This document shows, in pieces, positions 46,714-58,805 of a DNA stretch of 64,000 nucleotides (positions are counted from its first letter, which is position 1; each line of letters begins with the position of its first letter). The position numbers and the translations under genes were made by a program. Source of the DNA: Ziziphus jujuba (Eukaryota; Streptophyta; Magnoliopsida; Rosales; Rhamnaceae); the NCBI RefSeq assembly GCF_031755915.1, contig NC_083387.1:26353001-26417000 (forward strand), in the 5' to 3' direction. The notes under the pieces are model-generated. The model saw nothing but the letters and a program-made list of their open reading frames with translations. It was not told the origin of the DNA and did not search any database.

Positions 46714-46754
<41 letters not shown>

Positions 46755-47790
46755 CCCTCTTTGTAACCAGAGAGAAGTTCATGGTCAGACTAATCTTTTC
46801 ACATTAAGATGGAAAGTATCCAGAAATACAATTAATCACACAATCAAAGGAGGGGGTGGAGTTGAAGAACCCATGGCCAAGGCCAAGACAGAACCTTTTC
46901 AAAAAGGGTTGATCGATTGAGTGTTCTAAATTACTGCTGGGCGTCTATTGTGTTGACTTGATACACATTTCTGTGCACTTCCTATTAGCTTAAACGATTA
47001 ATAATTTAAAATTGATGGTAACTTTACATGTATCATATCGTAGTCATCTAATTTTCAAACTTAACAATTTAAACTATAAATCATACCAAATCATATCATT
47101 CAAAAACATAATACCCAAACAAGATTCATTTACTATCACTCCTTATGTGAACATGCAATTTTGGCCCCCTGCCCCTTCCTACAGCAGAGGAGATGCTATT
47201 ACAGGTAGTGATGCAACAAAAATATAAAACTAAAGAAACATCCACGCGGGATATTTAAGTTAGCAAAAACTAGGGTTGAAAAATCCATGACAAGTATATG
47301 AAATTCTAAATGCTGAGATGTGCACTCTGACTTCAACATTCCTATTCCATGTGACCCTGTGGAAAGTAATAAACATGCTTCTCTTCACAAAGTGGTCCAG
47401 CATATGCATGCCATAATTCCACCAGCAGAGGTCGTTTCATAAGATAATGCGATTAAATTAAACAAGGGGCCTAACACACACACACACACACAAACAAAAA
47501 ATAAAAAATAAAAAACAAGAGGCCCCTTCCAAGTTCATTTTGCTCCTAGGATTTATTTTTCTCTTATTCCATCTCCTTGTCAATAATTTTTTCTATTCTT
47601 CTAACTCCAATTAGTGGCGGCCCCTACTCATCGTCCACTTCCAGCTTTGGTGCGTGGTGGCAAAACTGTGGAAGATGACGAAGGCCACCACATGGTAGAG
47701 CTACAAGAAGAAAAAAAAAAAGAAAAGATAGAAGAAGGGAAAAGCAAACCCCACGAGAAAATGAAATAAGATAACGACTTCTTCCCATCA
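45961..47790. other. Intergenic region with simple repeats and a small hairpin relic
   Basis: No gene is supported. It contains a (TA)n microsatellite (about 46719-46752) and an (AC)n run (about 47474-47492). About 47613-47720 holds a short relative of the 40258-40639 hairpin (CCCCTACTCATCGTCCACTT, later GAAGATGACGAAGGCCACCAC). Confidence 0.4.
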
Positions 47791-48348
47791 TAGTTTTAAA
47801 AGGCCTCTTAGTGGTTAAGAGTCTCACCCCTTCACCTGTTAGTCCCACTGTTTCGGACCATCCAGGCCCAACCGAGATATTGTCCGCTTTGGCTCACCAC
47901 CTCCGAGATATTGTCCGCTTTGGCTCACCACCTCACGACTTTGCTTCCTCACAGAAAGGCCTCTTAAGGAAAATGTATCAACACCCTCTTATGAGGCATG
48001 TTTCGTTTCGTTCCCCTTTCCCCTTGGAGCCCAGCGTCCTTGCTGGTACATCAATCTGGGTCTGGCTCTGATACCAACTGTAACAACCCAGTCCACCCGC
48101 ATGAGATATTGTCCGCTTTAGACCCCGCCCGCATGGTTTTAAAAGGCCTCTCAATGGTTAAGAATCCCACCCCTTCACCTGCCAGTCCCACTGGACTAGA
48201 TCTCCCAGGCCCAACCAAGATATTGTCTGCTTTGGCTCACCACCTCACGGCTTTGCTTTCTCACAGGAAGATCTCTCAAGGGAAAGGTATCAACACTCTC
48301 TTATAAGGCATGCTTCGTTCCTATTTCCAACCAATATGGGATCTCACA
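47791..48348 (-). mobile_element. TRIM-like miniature LTR retrotransposon
   Basis: The right terminal repeat 48079-48348 (TGTAACAACCC...GGATCTCACA) is preceded at 48065-48076 by the reverse complement of the tRNA-Met primer site TGGTATCAGAGC, giving - orientation. A second, damaged copy of the repeat lies at about 47791-48015 (landmarks TTTTAAAAGGCCTCT, CACCCCTTCACCTG, GAGATATTGTCCGCTTTGG, GAGGCATG), with an internal 31-bp duplication at about 47871-47935. The internal region is only about 60 bp, with a purine-rich tract on the - strand. There is no coding capacity. It is a non-autonomous element moved in trans. Confidence 0.7.
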
Positions 48349-50961
48349 CTACTTCTATGTCTTCTTAGTAGTATGTAGCTCATTTAGAGAAGGTTGGTTT
48401 GTCAACCCATTGGATAAAACATAGTGTAAATGTGAAGATTAAAAAATAAAAGTAATCATAATTACACTAGGACATTTGCTTTACCGATCACCTCTGACTT
48501 TATGTAAAATCAGTTTGAACTTCCGCATCGAATGAAAGATTAATAATGTAAAACATTTATTGTAGAAATTTCATATTTATGTAAATAAATAGAGTAAAGA
48601 GATAGAGTATGGACCTTAATTTGTTTATTTTGAATTTATATATATATATATATATTGGCTTTTGTTTTTGCAAATAAATGCAAAAACTAACCATGGAACT
48701 CATGCTAAATGAAAATGCATTTTGACATCCAACACTTTTATATCGCAACAGGCTACGAATTGGTTGATATTTTCTAAACCTAGCTATTAAGTAAATGTTT
48801 TAACCATTAAGTTAACAATTGAGATAAAGAAGCTTGCTTTTAATCGTTCATAAATCAATATTCTTTGCTCATATACATTTTTGTATTTTGATTTTAGATC
48901 ATCAAAAAGAATAATACTGTTCCAAAATTACAGATATATTTCTATTCTTTAAGTAACATATGAGGCATATTGGTGGGTACATTTCTTTTTATCATTATAT
49001 GTTTTACTTATGACTATGTCAAATCTAAACTTAGTTAAATACCAATATAGAATGTAAAAAGACTATCATGAAAAATATAGGAATTTTGAGAAATCCAACT
49101 TTATAAAAGAGTGTTTAAGCTAGGCTTCCTGTTCGTGTGAAAGATTGTGGTCAAAGGTTTATTGTTAGAATGATAAATATATGATTGCTTTGATACAGCG
49201 GTTACACAATTAAAAAAATAAATTTCTTACAGAGTATAATAGAAATAGTCTTGATAGAAAATGCATGATATATATATATATATATATGGAATAGTATGAA
49301 AGAAAATTATATTTTTTCTTGAAAAAAAAAAAAAGGAAAAAAAAAGTATAAGAAAATAATTAATATATTGATTTAATTGATTTGAGTACAAATGAATATA
49401 GAAACGGAGCTCTAATTTTGCATCTCACATCTACATCTTTGTCTGCATAGCAAGTGAATCACTTATGCCTTTGTGTAGGCATTTATAGTCAATTTTATAA
49501 GAAGTAAAATTGATTTTTTACTTCTACAGCTCATAAGGACAGCTAATTAATAGGACAGCTTGCATGTCTAGCTAATGTACATAAGCTCTCAATTTTTTTG
49601 GGCTTTTGACATGTGGCTAATTGGGCATATAAGCTAATATGATGCTTGGGAAGGCTTTCGTAAACCGACATCGAGTGGACAGCTATTAATCTTCATCAGA
49701 TTTATCATTTACTTTTACAATTGTTTAACTTGCATTAAATTGTCTAGCATAGTTTCTTGACTTTTCTTTCACCATTCCGATTAATTATGTGAATATTTTT
49801 TTAAATAATCAAAATTTCCAATTATTATTTTCTTTTGAATTCACTCAGTTAGGCCGGACTTCATCTTTTTAGAATGAAGTACGATGTCCTTGAAACAAGT
49901 TTTTATATTAAAACTATAGTCAATATGGTAAGAGCCTCAAAAAAATGATTCATAATAATAAATAATATTTGTTTTTTTGGAAAAAAGAAGATAATTAGTC
50001 TAACTGTGTGTAGGTACAAGGCACATACCACTAAAACAATTTCGCATGTCAACAAAATCGATTTCACTTGTCAACTAAATTGCTAAGTAAGTGATTAACG
50101 GGTCAATCCAATGAATGGTATCATGATAGATCCCGACACAATATATATATTCTATCACCTCTGTCTCAAGTGTAATAGTTGATTTGTTCCTCTCTCCTTC
50201 TTCAAAAAAGGAAAAAGAAGGACTCTAAATGAAAATGGTGAGGATGGCCTTAAGGTGTTTAAATTAGCGTTATTTTAATATGTATATATATATATATATA
50301 TATAATTTTGCTAAATTAGCATTATTTCAATGTGGTAATTCTATCAAGAAAACATGGCATTTGTGGATTGGCTACCTATACCAACTCCAACTCAGATTCC
50401 ATATATATGTATGTCAATATTTAATTAATTTGATATTGTTCTTAATGTCTTTAACCTTCCGCAAAAGACATCTACAAATGCCTTTACCATTTTCAAGGAT
50501 ATCTCATCGATCCCATCGCAAGTCCAGTACCGGACCTCTAGACATTATTAGTTAAAGCCAATCCAACCCCAGCAATAATTTAATAAACTATAATATTATA
50601 AATGATAGCTCCTATAACCTTGATAAAAAAAAAATTAAAAAAAAATCGTATGAATTAAGAGGCTCTTGTCCTTGGTCTTTCTCTTTCCTTCATTGCAACA
50701 TTGTTCTTGATTTCTTTACCCTTCCTAAAGATATCTCCAAATGCCTTTACCATTTTTAATTAAGGATAAATATCCCACCAAATCTAAACCTTTAGCTTAT
50801 TAAGTACTCCTGTTGCTTATTCCATATGCATATGACCTCCAAATATATATATATATATATATATAGCTCCTATATATATATTGCCTCATCATTATCATCA
50901 TCGATCGTCTTTATCATCTCCATCTCTCTGATCATTATTCTGAAAATTTAAGATAGAGATA
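48349..50961. other. Intergenic region upstream of the intact DC1 gene, with an exon-2 scrap
   Basis: Mostly AT-rich and non-coding. 49070-49170 matches the last 100 bp of exon 2 of the intact gene (GAGAAATCCAACTTTATAAAAG and on), so another array member once ended here. About 49995-50510 resembles 61350-61710 downstream of pseudogene copy 3, showing the duplicated unit included this flank. (TA)n tracts lie at about 48639-48655, 49268-49287, 50280-50304 and 50846-50865. The promoter of the 50962 gene should lie within the last few hundred bases, but no specific element can be defended. Confidence 0.45.
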
Positions 50962-53900
50962 ATGGAGATTCAACACCCTCTTCATCAGCATCCTTTAGTG
51001 CTAAGAGAGAATTTGGGTAGTCAACTAACATGTGATTTATGCAGATCTCACAGGGAAACTGCATTTTTCTATTACTGTGTGCAGTGCAAGGGGCCCTACT
51101 TTTGCCTGCATTATGCTTGTGCCGTGACGCTGCCGCAACAACTCAATCACCCTTTTCATCCTCATCACCCTCTAGCCCTGCTCACCGGAAGGGATTATAC
51201 GTGTCCAATTTGTATGGTAAATCATCGATCCGGTTCTGACCTATACATGTTAGAACCACAACACCCAAACTACTCCTCCTACACATGCACCGAATGCAAT
51301 TTCGACATGCATTTGGATTGTGCTATGTTTCCTTCCATAGTATACTATCAAGGCCATGACCACATTCAACAACCTCTATGTCATTTGCAACACATGGCGC
51401 TAGTCGAAAAGGTTGACGGTGAATGCTTTGTTTGTCGGTTACCTTGTGATCCATCTGGTTCGGCATTTGCTTGCACAATATGTAAGTATTTGATTCACAA
51501 ATCATGCTCAGAGTTACCATCAGAGATAACACACCCCTTTCACCCGGAGTGTCATCTCTTCCTTCGAGCTAACCATCGCAAATATGCCTGTCGTTCCTGT
51601 GAGAAACAAAGCTATACCTTCGTTTTCAGGTGCGATTCGTGTAACTTTAACATTTGTGTTGCATGTTCTTCTTTGAGACCTACCATAGAGTATGAAGGGC
51701 ATGATCACCTTCTCTGTTTTGTGGAGATGGATCGAATTCCTGGGCTTTGCAAGGCCCACCATGCCGACTGTCGACAATCGGTTGTCGTTGAATTGCTTAG
51801 TTGCAAGCAGCCTTGCAACATACTCCGTTGCGTGCAATGTGCTTTCGATGTCCACATACTTTGTGGTCCGTTGCCACGCACCATTAAACATAAGTGTCAT
51901 GTTCACCCTCTCACTCTTTTCGATCTAGTCATCGAAGACGATTCAGGTGAATACTATTGCGATGCTTGTGAAATGAGAAGGAATCCACAACTTCGTGTTT
52001 ATTATTGTACAAAGTGCAAATTTATTGCTGACGTCTATTGCGTCCTTTCTGAGGTATGCTTGTGTTCATTTGTATAACCCATTATCTTAATTATTATTAT
52101 CATTATTATTATTTTTTATGATGTTATCCAATTTTCAATTACAATATTTATCTGTAATTTGCTTGAGTGGTCATCGTAAAGGAAAGTTCAGAAGAAAATT
52201 TTATATTTTCTCGAAGTACGATTACACATATCTAAAGAAGTTTATATATGATAATAAATTAGAATAATTCATTAACAAGTTTGGAATCATTTGTAAAATA
52301 CATGAAACTACATATACGTGTTAGGCATCTTCAATATTCTTCTTCTTCTTCCTTTCTATATGTTCATTTCACCTAAACCATGTTGGGTGCTAATTAATAT
52401 TTTAAGAAATTGAGAGTAGATTAAGTTGCAAGAGGTATACAGAAAACTGATCAAGGAGGAGTTGAAATAGATTCAATCGGATAATATAGAAGAGATGAGA
52501 GAGAAAGATTTTGACCGAGAAGATTTTGAATGAGATAATTTTCTTTCTTTTTTATTTTTTTATTTTATATTTTTTTGGTTGCTCAATTGCACTTTTGGAC
52601 CGGACCCATTACATGGGTATTTATGGCTACAAAAGAAGTAATATTTTAGACTTAGGCATAAAGATCACAAAGCATGATTTTTTAAAACTAAATCTTTGCA
52701 CCATACCTTGAACGTGTATGGTATGATAAAAGCAAACTATCCGTTTCCACATGTACTTTGCAATGCACAATGCACCATAGCTTTAATGTGTAGGGTATGA
52801 TAAAAGCAGACTATCCCCTTCCACATGTACGTTTTAATGCATAAATTAAGGAACTTTGTCTTACATGCTCAGTAAATTACAAGTTATCATTTTCACAAAA
52901 GATAAGGCCTCAATTATAAGATAAATTGAAATTAGAGGGGTACTAATTAATTAAAATACAATTAAATTACTAATCTTATATCTAGATATCTTATCTTCTC
53001 CACATGAATCTTTGCTTGCTTTTCAGGTCACAAGTATATTGAAGGGAGACCTGAAAAATGTAAAACTCATCAGTGTGGCAGGAAGAAATTTGATTTTCAC
53101 AGAAATAGAAGAGCAAAGTCCAATGTTGGACAATGACAACCATAAAATTGTCAATGCCTTGGTGGAACAAGAAGTTGGTGATCATGATGAGGGAAAATTT
53201 GCCTCCATGACATTGAATGATTTAGTCAACAAATTAACAGGAAAAGAAAGAGAGATTGTAGATACAGAATATGATTATTGGTCAGTTTATTGGTCAAAGG
53301 AAAAAGCTAGAAAAAAACATCCAAAACAAGTTGAAGATTTCATTTGGAGATTTTCCCATGGTAAAACAGATGAGAATTCCATCAAGGATTTGAACAGATT
53401 TCTTTACGAACAGCCAACAACTACACCTCTCATTTTGTCTACTAGAAAACTAAAACCAACACCACAACAACTTGTCAAGGGCATCAAGGAGTTTTCCCCT
53501 TTAACCGACCGCGATTTCACAGAGCTTATGCGTAGGCTTCATCATTCAGATTCTTCAGGTAAAATCACTCTATTACCTTCTGATTTGCGCTTGAAGGTTG
53601 TGAAAGTTGGAGATTACATGGTGACTTGGAATTTGGCTCATGTTCTAAAAGAGTTGCTTGCTAAGCATGGTGATATTAGTGGTAAGGAATCCAAATTAAG
53701 CATAGAAATGAAGAGCATTATATTTTACTTGCTATGTGGAGTGATAAATAGCATGCGTAAAACGATGTTCATAGAGGTCACTGAAGACGTTCTCAAAAAT
53801 TGGTTTACATGTCTTCAAATTGCCAAATCAAACGGCTTTAAAATTGACTTTGTTTATGCTCGTTTAGAAGGGGTTATGCGCGCTTTTTTTGGTCTTCATA

Positions 53901-54109
53901 CAACCAGAGTTGAAAACGACGTCGTTGCACAGATGGATCAAATGCTCACAATTATAAAGCAGGAGATATCGGTACGCCAAGCAGAGATGGACAGGCTATT
54001 AGATAACTTGGAGAGTTGTATGGAATATGAGAAATCCAACTTTATAAAAGAGTGTTTGAGTGAGGCTTCCACGTCTACGTGGAAGATTGTGGGCAGAGAT
54101 TTATTATGA
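50962..54109 (+). CDS. Intact DC1-domain protein with long helical C-terminal region
   Basis: Predicted CDS is join(50962..52053, 53027..54109), 724 aa. Exon 1 is open from ATG 50962 (context ATAATGG) and ends CTTTCTGAG|GTATGC. The 973-bp AT-rich intron ends TTGCTTTTCAG. Both boundaries match the paralogue at 42759 and are phase 0. Residues 1-364 hold about six DC1 modules (for example CDLCRSHRETAFFYYC, YTCTECNFDMHLDCAMFP, FACTICKYLIHKSCSELP, RCDSCNFNICVACSSL, LRCVQCAFDVHILCGPLP and YYCTKCKFIADVYC), each expected to bind zinc. Residues 365-724 contain a Lys/Glu-rich linker, a segment VGDYMVTWNLAHVLKELL, the motif AKHGDISG, the hydrophobic FYLLCGVINSM, the conserved NGFKIDFVYARLEGV, a predicted coiled coil (about 650-690) and the terminus WKIVGRDLL. 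No signal peptide or membrane segment is evident. It is the only fully open member of the local array. Function is unknown; an intracellular, perhaps defence-related, role is inferred only from the DC1 family. Confidence 0.88.
52697..52844. repeat. Two-copy 74-bp tandem repeat in the intron
   Basis: 52697-52770 and 52771-52844 are tandem copies starting TGCACCATA and containing GGTATGATAAAAGCA and CCACATGTAC, with several mismatches. It lies in the intron of the intact DC1 gene. Confidence 0.8.
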
Positions 54110-54453
54110 TTTCAATAATGTTAATTATGAGAATATTTTTAATAAAGTACTTTTTGCCCGTTGTTGGGTCATGGGTATGAATGTTATCCACCTAAAACAT
54201 AAACTAAAATTAAAAGGACAATTATATGGTCAATTATCAACTCTAATTCTACCTTATTTTCTCATCAAGATACTAATAATATTAATTATCTAGTTTAAGC
54301 TATTAATAATATTAATCTCAAATTATTAAAATAATAGTAATAATATTTTTTTAAAAATTATTTAAAAAATTAAATATAAAATGATATGATATTGAACCAA
54401 ACCCCAAACCGACACCATTTGCCACCACGGCACAGATCAGTTTGCCTCGGTTT

Positions 54454-57327
54454 TGTAACACCCCGTCCCGAACCATGTCGGAAATTTTTGCACGTTGACC
54501 GAGGTTGACCGTTGACCGTTGACCGTAGGGGTCAAAAGTTGACTTTTTGACCCGGTTGGAATTCTAGGTTGACTGAGGTACCGTTACGAAGTACACGTTG
54601 GCACGAGTTCGTAGACTGGTAGCACGTTGAAAACGGAGCTACGGTTTGAAAGTTATGAGCAAAACAAGTTGAGGTCCAAACTGTCCAAGGGGTGCCAGGG
54701 TTGACTTTTTATTCATGCAAGGTTGAGCTTTGACTCATGCATGGTTGTGAAGTGCTCGTCGATACGAGTCCGTAGACTAGCGGCACGTCCGATTTGGACA
54801 TGTGGTTTAAAAGTTATGGACCTGTAAAATTTTTCAAATACTGTATTATTTTAATATTATTTTTAAACGTATAACGATGTGCCACGTGTGACTTAATGAA
54901 GGTGGCCATGTGTCACCATGTTGACAAGCCACATGTCAACCATGTGTTTTATCCTATTATTTTATTATTATTTTAAATAATAATATTAGTATTTAATTAT
55001 TTTTATATATTTTATTTTATTTTATTTCTTTTTCTTTTTCTTTTTCTTTTTCTTTTTTTCCCACGTGGGAAAACACCACTTCTTTTCTTTTTTTCTTTTT
55101 CTTTTCTTTTTTCCTTTTTTCCTTCTTCTTCCCCGAGCACCAAAACACGCACAGTTGTTTTTTTTTTCTCTCCCACCGACCGTCTCTCTCTCTCCTTGCT
55201 GCACTTTTTCCGGCCACCAGCACCATGCACGCGCCGGCCGACGAGGAAGCCCACAGCTGGGCGACACCGGCAATCAAATTTCCGGCCGAATGGCCAGCCG
55301 ACGCGCCGGGATCGGCCTCCATAGCCCGCGGTCGGTGTGCCGCTGGTTCGGCCATTTTCCGGCAACCACCGGTCGTGCAGCCGGTCCTTTCCCACTAATT
55401 TGGACCCTCTGAGTCCGATTCTGAGCTCCAATTAACTCAACTCCCGTCGATTTGCAAGATACGAAGGGATTAAAACCGGCCGAACCTTTCCGACCAAATT
55501 CCGGCCACCTCCGGCGGAATTGGGGTCGATGGAGACCGGTAATGCACTCCTCGTTCCACGAGCTTCGATTCGGTATATCATTCAACCATTTTGGTTAAAG
55601 TTTGTGTTTGACCCCCGGGTACCGGGTATTATTTACCCAATTAAAATATTAATTTATTTGACTATCTGTGAATTTTGTTCTACGAGCACCGGTGAGTCGT
55701 AGAATTGATCCCGTGGTGGATCTTGGATTAATTGCGTGCTCCAGGTGAGTGACCCACCTTCAATTTAATTTTGGGAATTTAATTGGTGAATATATTATGT
55801 GTGATTTAAATATTTGGAATTTAATTTCTATGTGCCAAATATTTATTTGATTTATTGTGGATTTATTGGTGAATTTATTGGATTTAAGAAAATGTGTATT
55901 CTATAAATTTATGCCATGTGAAATTATTTTATGGTTTTGAGAATTTTGAAATTCTTGTGGTTTTAATATTAAATTGGGCATGATTTGATTTTCAAATATT
56001 TCAAGGAAAATATTTGGTTATGTTGGTGATTTCAATTTTTATAAAATATGCCCATGGAATATTATGAGATTTAATTATTATATTTCGAGAATTATTTATG
56101 CTATTGGGAAAATGTGGATATTTGAATTGGTGGATTTGGGAGTTGGTGGATTTGAAAATCATGGAAATTATGGTATTGATTATAAAAAAAATTGTGGAGA
56201 ATTTCCCGGTTCAAGCGGATGGACTATGCCAGCTGTGTTTATGCAAAATGTGAAAATTGTTATATAAATTAAATATGTGGATTTTATGATTTTTAGATGC
56301 ACCGTGCACGTACTGGTGTTCTGTTTATATGTGATATGGTTAGTGTGCACACGGTTGTGATTAGCGCGCAGGTGGGTGTGAGTAGCGCGCGGTTGATATT
56401 ATGAGGTTGTCCTGTGGTTGCCATTGGATGAGGGTAGGCCACCCCCCTTAGCCGGGACACCAGGTTAGCAGCGGCGCAGTGGAACGCCACGCGACCGTAT
56501 GCCGGTTTCTTTCTATAACCTCCTGACTGGCGGTACCTCGGGACGCTGGGTACTGTTGGCGCCACTGGTATATAGTGGGTGCATCAAATGATTTTCAGAA
56601 CTGTGTTTTAAAAATAAAATGTTTGGAAACTGTATTGGAATTAAAATTATAATTATTACTATTTCTGGTATTTATTTATTTGATGTCTTGATTTTCGGGG
56701 ATTACGAACAAGGGTTTTGTGAAAAGGTTTTAAAAAGGGAACTTTTCTAACTGAGAGAATTTTAAGGGTTTTGAGAGAAATTATTATTTCCAATTAATTA
56801 TTATTTATCTACTTATTACCGTGGTATTATATTGTATAGTAGATAGGGTCACTCACTGAGATTATTAGCATCTCACACTCTTAAATTCCGTTCCCCTAGG
56901 TCCAGGTTGGAGACGTTGATTGTCTGGGGCGAGCCCAACGTCTCAGTTCGTTGCCGAAGGTTCAAGAAGTTTTTCTTCCCTTTTTCCTCTCTGTCTTGTT
57001 TTGTTTCTTTATCTGTCATTTTATAAATTTCACATGTTTCTGTATAATGCTCTGTATACTGTATTGGACGTGTGGTTGTTATTTATGCACTGGGTTGCTG
57101 CTGTTGTTTTATTTTGAAGTGCTGCAATTTGTGGAACCAATCTGTAGTAATGTGGGAGGAATAAGGGGATGAGTTTTAGAAGTGTGTTTTCAGTGCAGGT
57201 AAATTGTGGTAAGTAAATCCCTTAGGGGAGGCTCTGTCGGATTTTCCATTGGAGGGTCCGGTAGGGTTTCCCTGGGATCAGGGCTTGTCTAGGGTTCCGG
57301 AGGAGAAATTCTGGACGGGTCCTGACA
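54454..57327 (+). repeat. Solo LTR of the gypsy family downstream of the intact DC1 gene
   Basis: A 2,874-bp solo LTR, TGTAACACC...CCTGACA, flanked by GTTT (54450-54453 and 57328-57331). This + oriented copy shows the family layout most clearly. W-box cores lie at 54495-54574. A direct repeat with period 161 bp starts at 54588 and 54749. A GC-rich block with CT-rich runs spans about 55020-55540. Donor CAG|GTGAGT has GT at 55745; the intron-like segment is AT-rich; acceptor TTCCCCTAG ends at 56899. It begins 345 bp after the stop of the DC1 gene and could affect its 3' processing. Confidence 0.94.
55745..56899 (+). other. Predicted LTR leader intron (solo LTR copy)
   Basis: 1,155 bp from GTGAGT to a pyrimidine-rich TAG. 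The corresponding sites in the other LTRs give about 1,160-1,310 bp. Preserved in all six copies; splicing itself is not shown. Confidence 0.4.
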
Positions 57328-58805
57328 GTTTGGTTTTTTCCCATTCTGCCACCATAATATCATGGTAATTATAGTTCGCTCTTTTGCAATCCGCCACGAT
57401 AACACCATAATTTTTTTTTTATTTTTTTTATTTGGTTTGTGAGGTTCGAATCCAGTTCATAAGCTGGGATATTGGTGTCTGTAACCATTAGGGCTACCAT
57501 AAATATCATTTTCTTAATTATTTTGATATAAAATATATATTGCATTAAATGAAAATTAAACGTTGAAACCAAGCAAGTCCTTCTTCTAACCATGAACAAA
57601 AGTGATCTATAGTTAAGGCAATCAATCTCCGTTCCCAAACCTTCCTCACTAATATTACCACCAACAACAAAAACCACCCAAAAAAAAAAAAAAAAGAAAA
57701 AAAAATAATCCTCCTCTAAAGTTTGTCCATACATTTTGTCCCATTTTAGTGGCCCATGATTCCTGGATGAAAAATTCGAGGGGCCCACATCTATAACCTT
57801 CTCGTATCTCCTAAAGAAATAAAAGGTAAAGTCAAAGGTACAAAAAAAAAAAATTTATATATATATATATATATATATATAGATAGATGTATAAAAACCA
57901 ACCTAATAATGAACCATCCACGTAAAAAGTTCGATGACAAGTTGGTGACACTTTCACTGTGACGTACCCCATTTGATCTCTTTCATTTTGAAATAAGTAC
58001 CCAATTTATTTTTGTTGTATATTCTGTAGTTTCGAATTTTTTATTTTACAAAAAGAAATAATAAAATAAACAAAGTCCATCATATATATATATATATTGA
58101 TAATAGCAGAGTCCATCGTATAAATGATTGTCCACGTGGAAAAAGAATACGGCATCGGTCGAGTATCATATATATATATATCTGTATAATTCAAAATTTT
58201 TATTTAAAAAAATAATACATATCAAACATATACAAATATATATACATACACTTTATTTTTTTTTTTTGGGCTAAAAAAAAAAATATATATATATATATAC
58301 ACACACTTTAGTCTATATATATATATATATATACACACTTTAGTCAAAGTACTGGCACCCAATGCATGCTTTTAGTTTAATGACGAAACTCTTTACTGGC
58401 ACCCAATGCATGCTTTTAGTCTAATGAAGAAACTCTTTGTCCTAGGCCCTTTTTTATTTTTATTTTTTTCCTATCTACCAGATTGTTTCATGATTCTTTA
58501 TCCTCCTTATTAAAAGATATACATCTCCAAATGCCTTTTACCATTTTTAAAGATATCCCACCAACGTACGTGAGCATCAAGCAACACGCAAAATACTCCT
58601 CTTTGGTGATTTTATTTCGTATCATCTCTCTTATATTATACATATAAAATAATTCTTAAATTTAGACAGACATGAAAGTTTTAAATCAAAAACCTCCTTT
58701 ATATGCCTTTAGATTATATGAAGGTATGCATTATATAAATACATCTTCTTGCTTTTTCATAATCATCTCTCTGAAAGCAATTTGAAAATTAGGGATAAAA
58801 AAAAA
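57328..58805. other. Intergenic region with microsatellites and a 44-bp tandem duplication
   Basis: No gene is seen. Several (TA)n runs are present (about 57857-57881, 58082-58097, 58169-58181, 58282-58300, 58314-58332). The unit ACTGGCACCCAATGCATGCT and on occurs twice in tandem (58351-58394 and 58395-58438, two mismatches). The last 350 bp resemble the 5' flank of the intact DC1 gene (ATGCCTTTTACCATTTTTAA and CATCTCTCTGA landmarks). Confidence 0.5.

Noticed and set aside
46719..46752. (TA)n tract, as a possible cruciform or regulatory site
   Set aside because: Similar TA microsatellites occur about ten times in the window and have no consistent relation to genes.
47012..47227. 71-codon open frame
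   Set aside because: No recognisable domain, no homologous copy in the array and a compositional profile like the surrounding non-coding DNA.
55140..55200. T-rich and CT-rich tracts as possible promoters
   Set aside because: They are part of the LTR leader and are explained by its simple-sequence content.
57440..57452. GGTTCGAATCC, a perfect Pol III B-box, suggesting a tRNA or SINE
   Set aside because: No A box at proper distance and no cloverleaf or acceptor stem could be folded around it.
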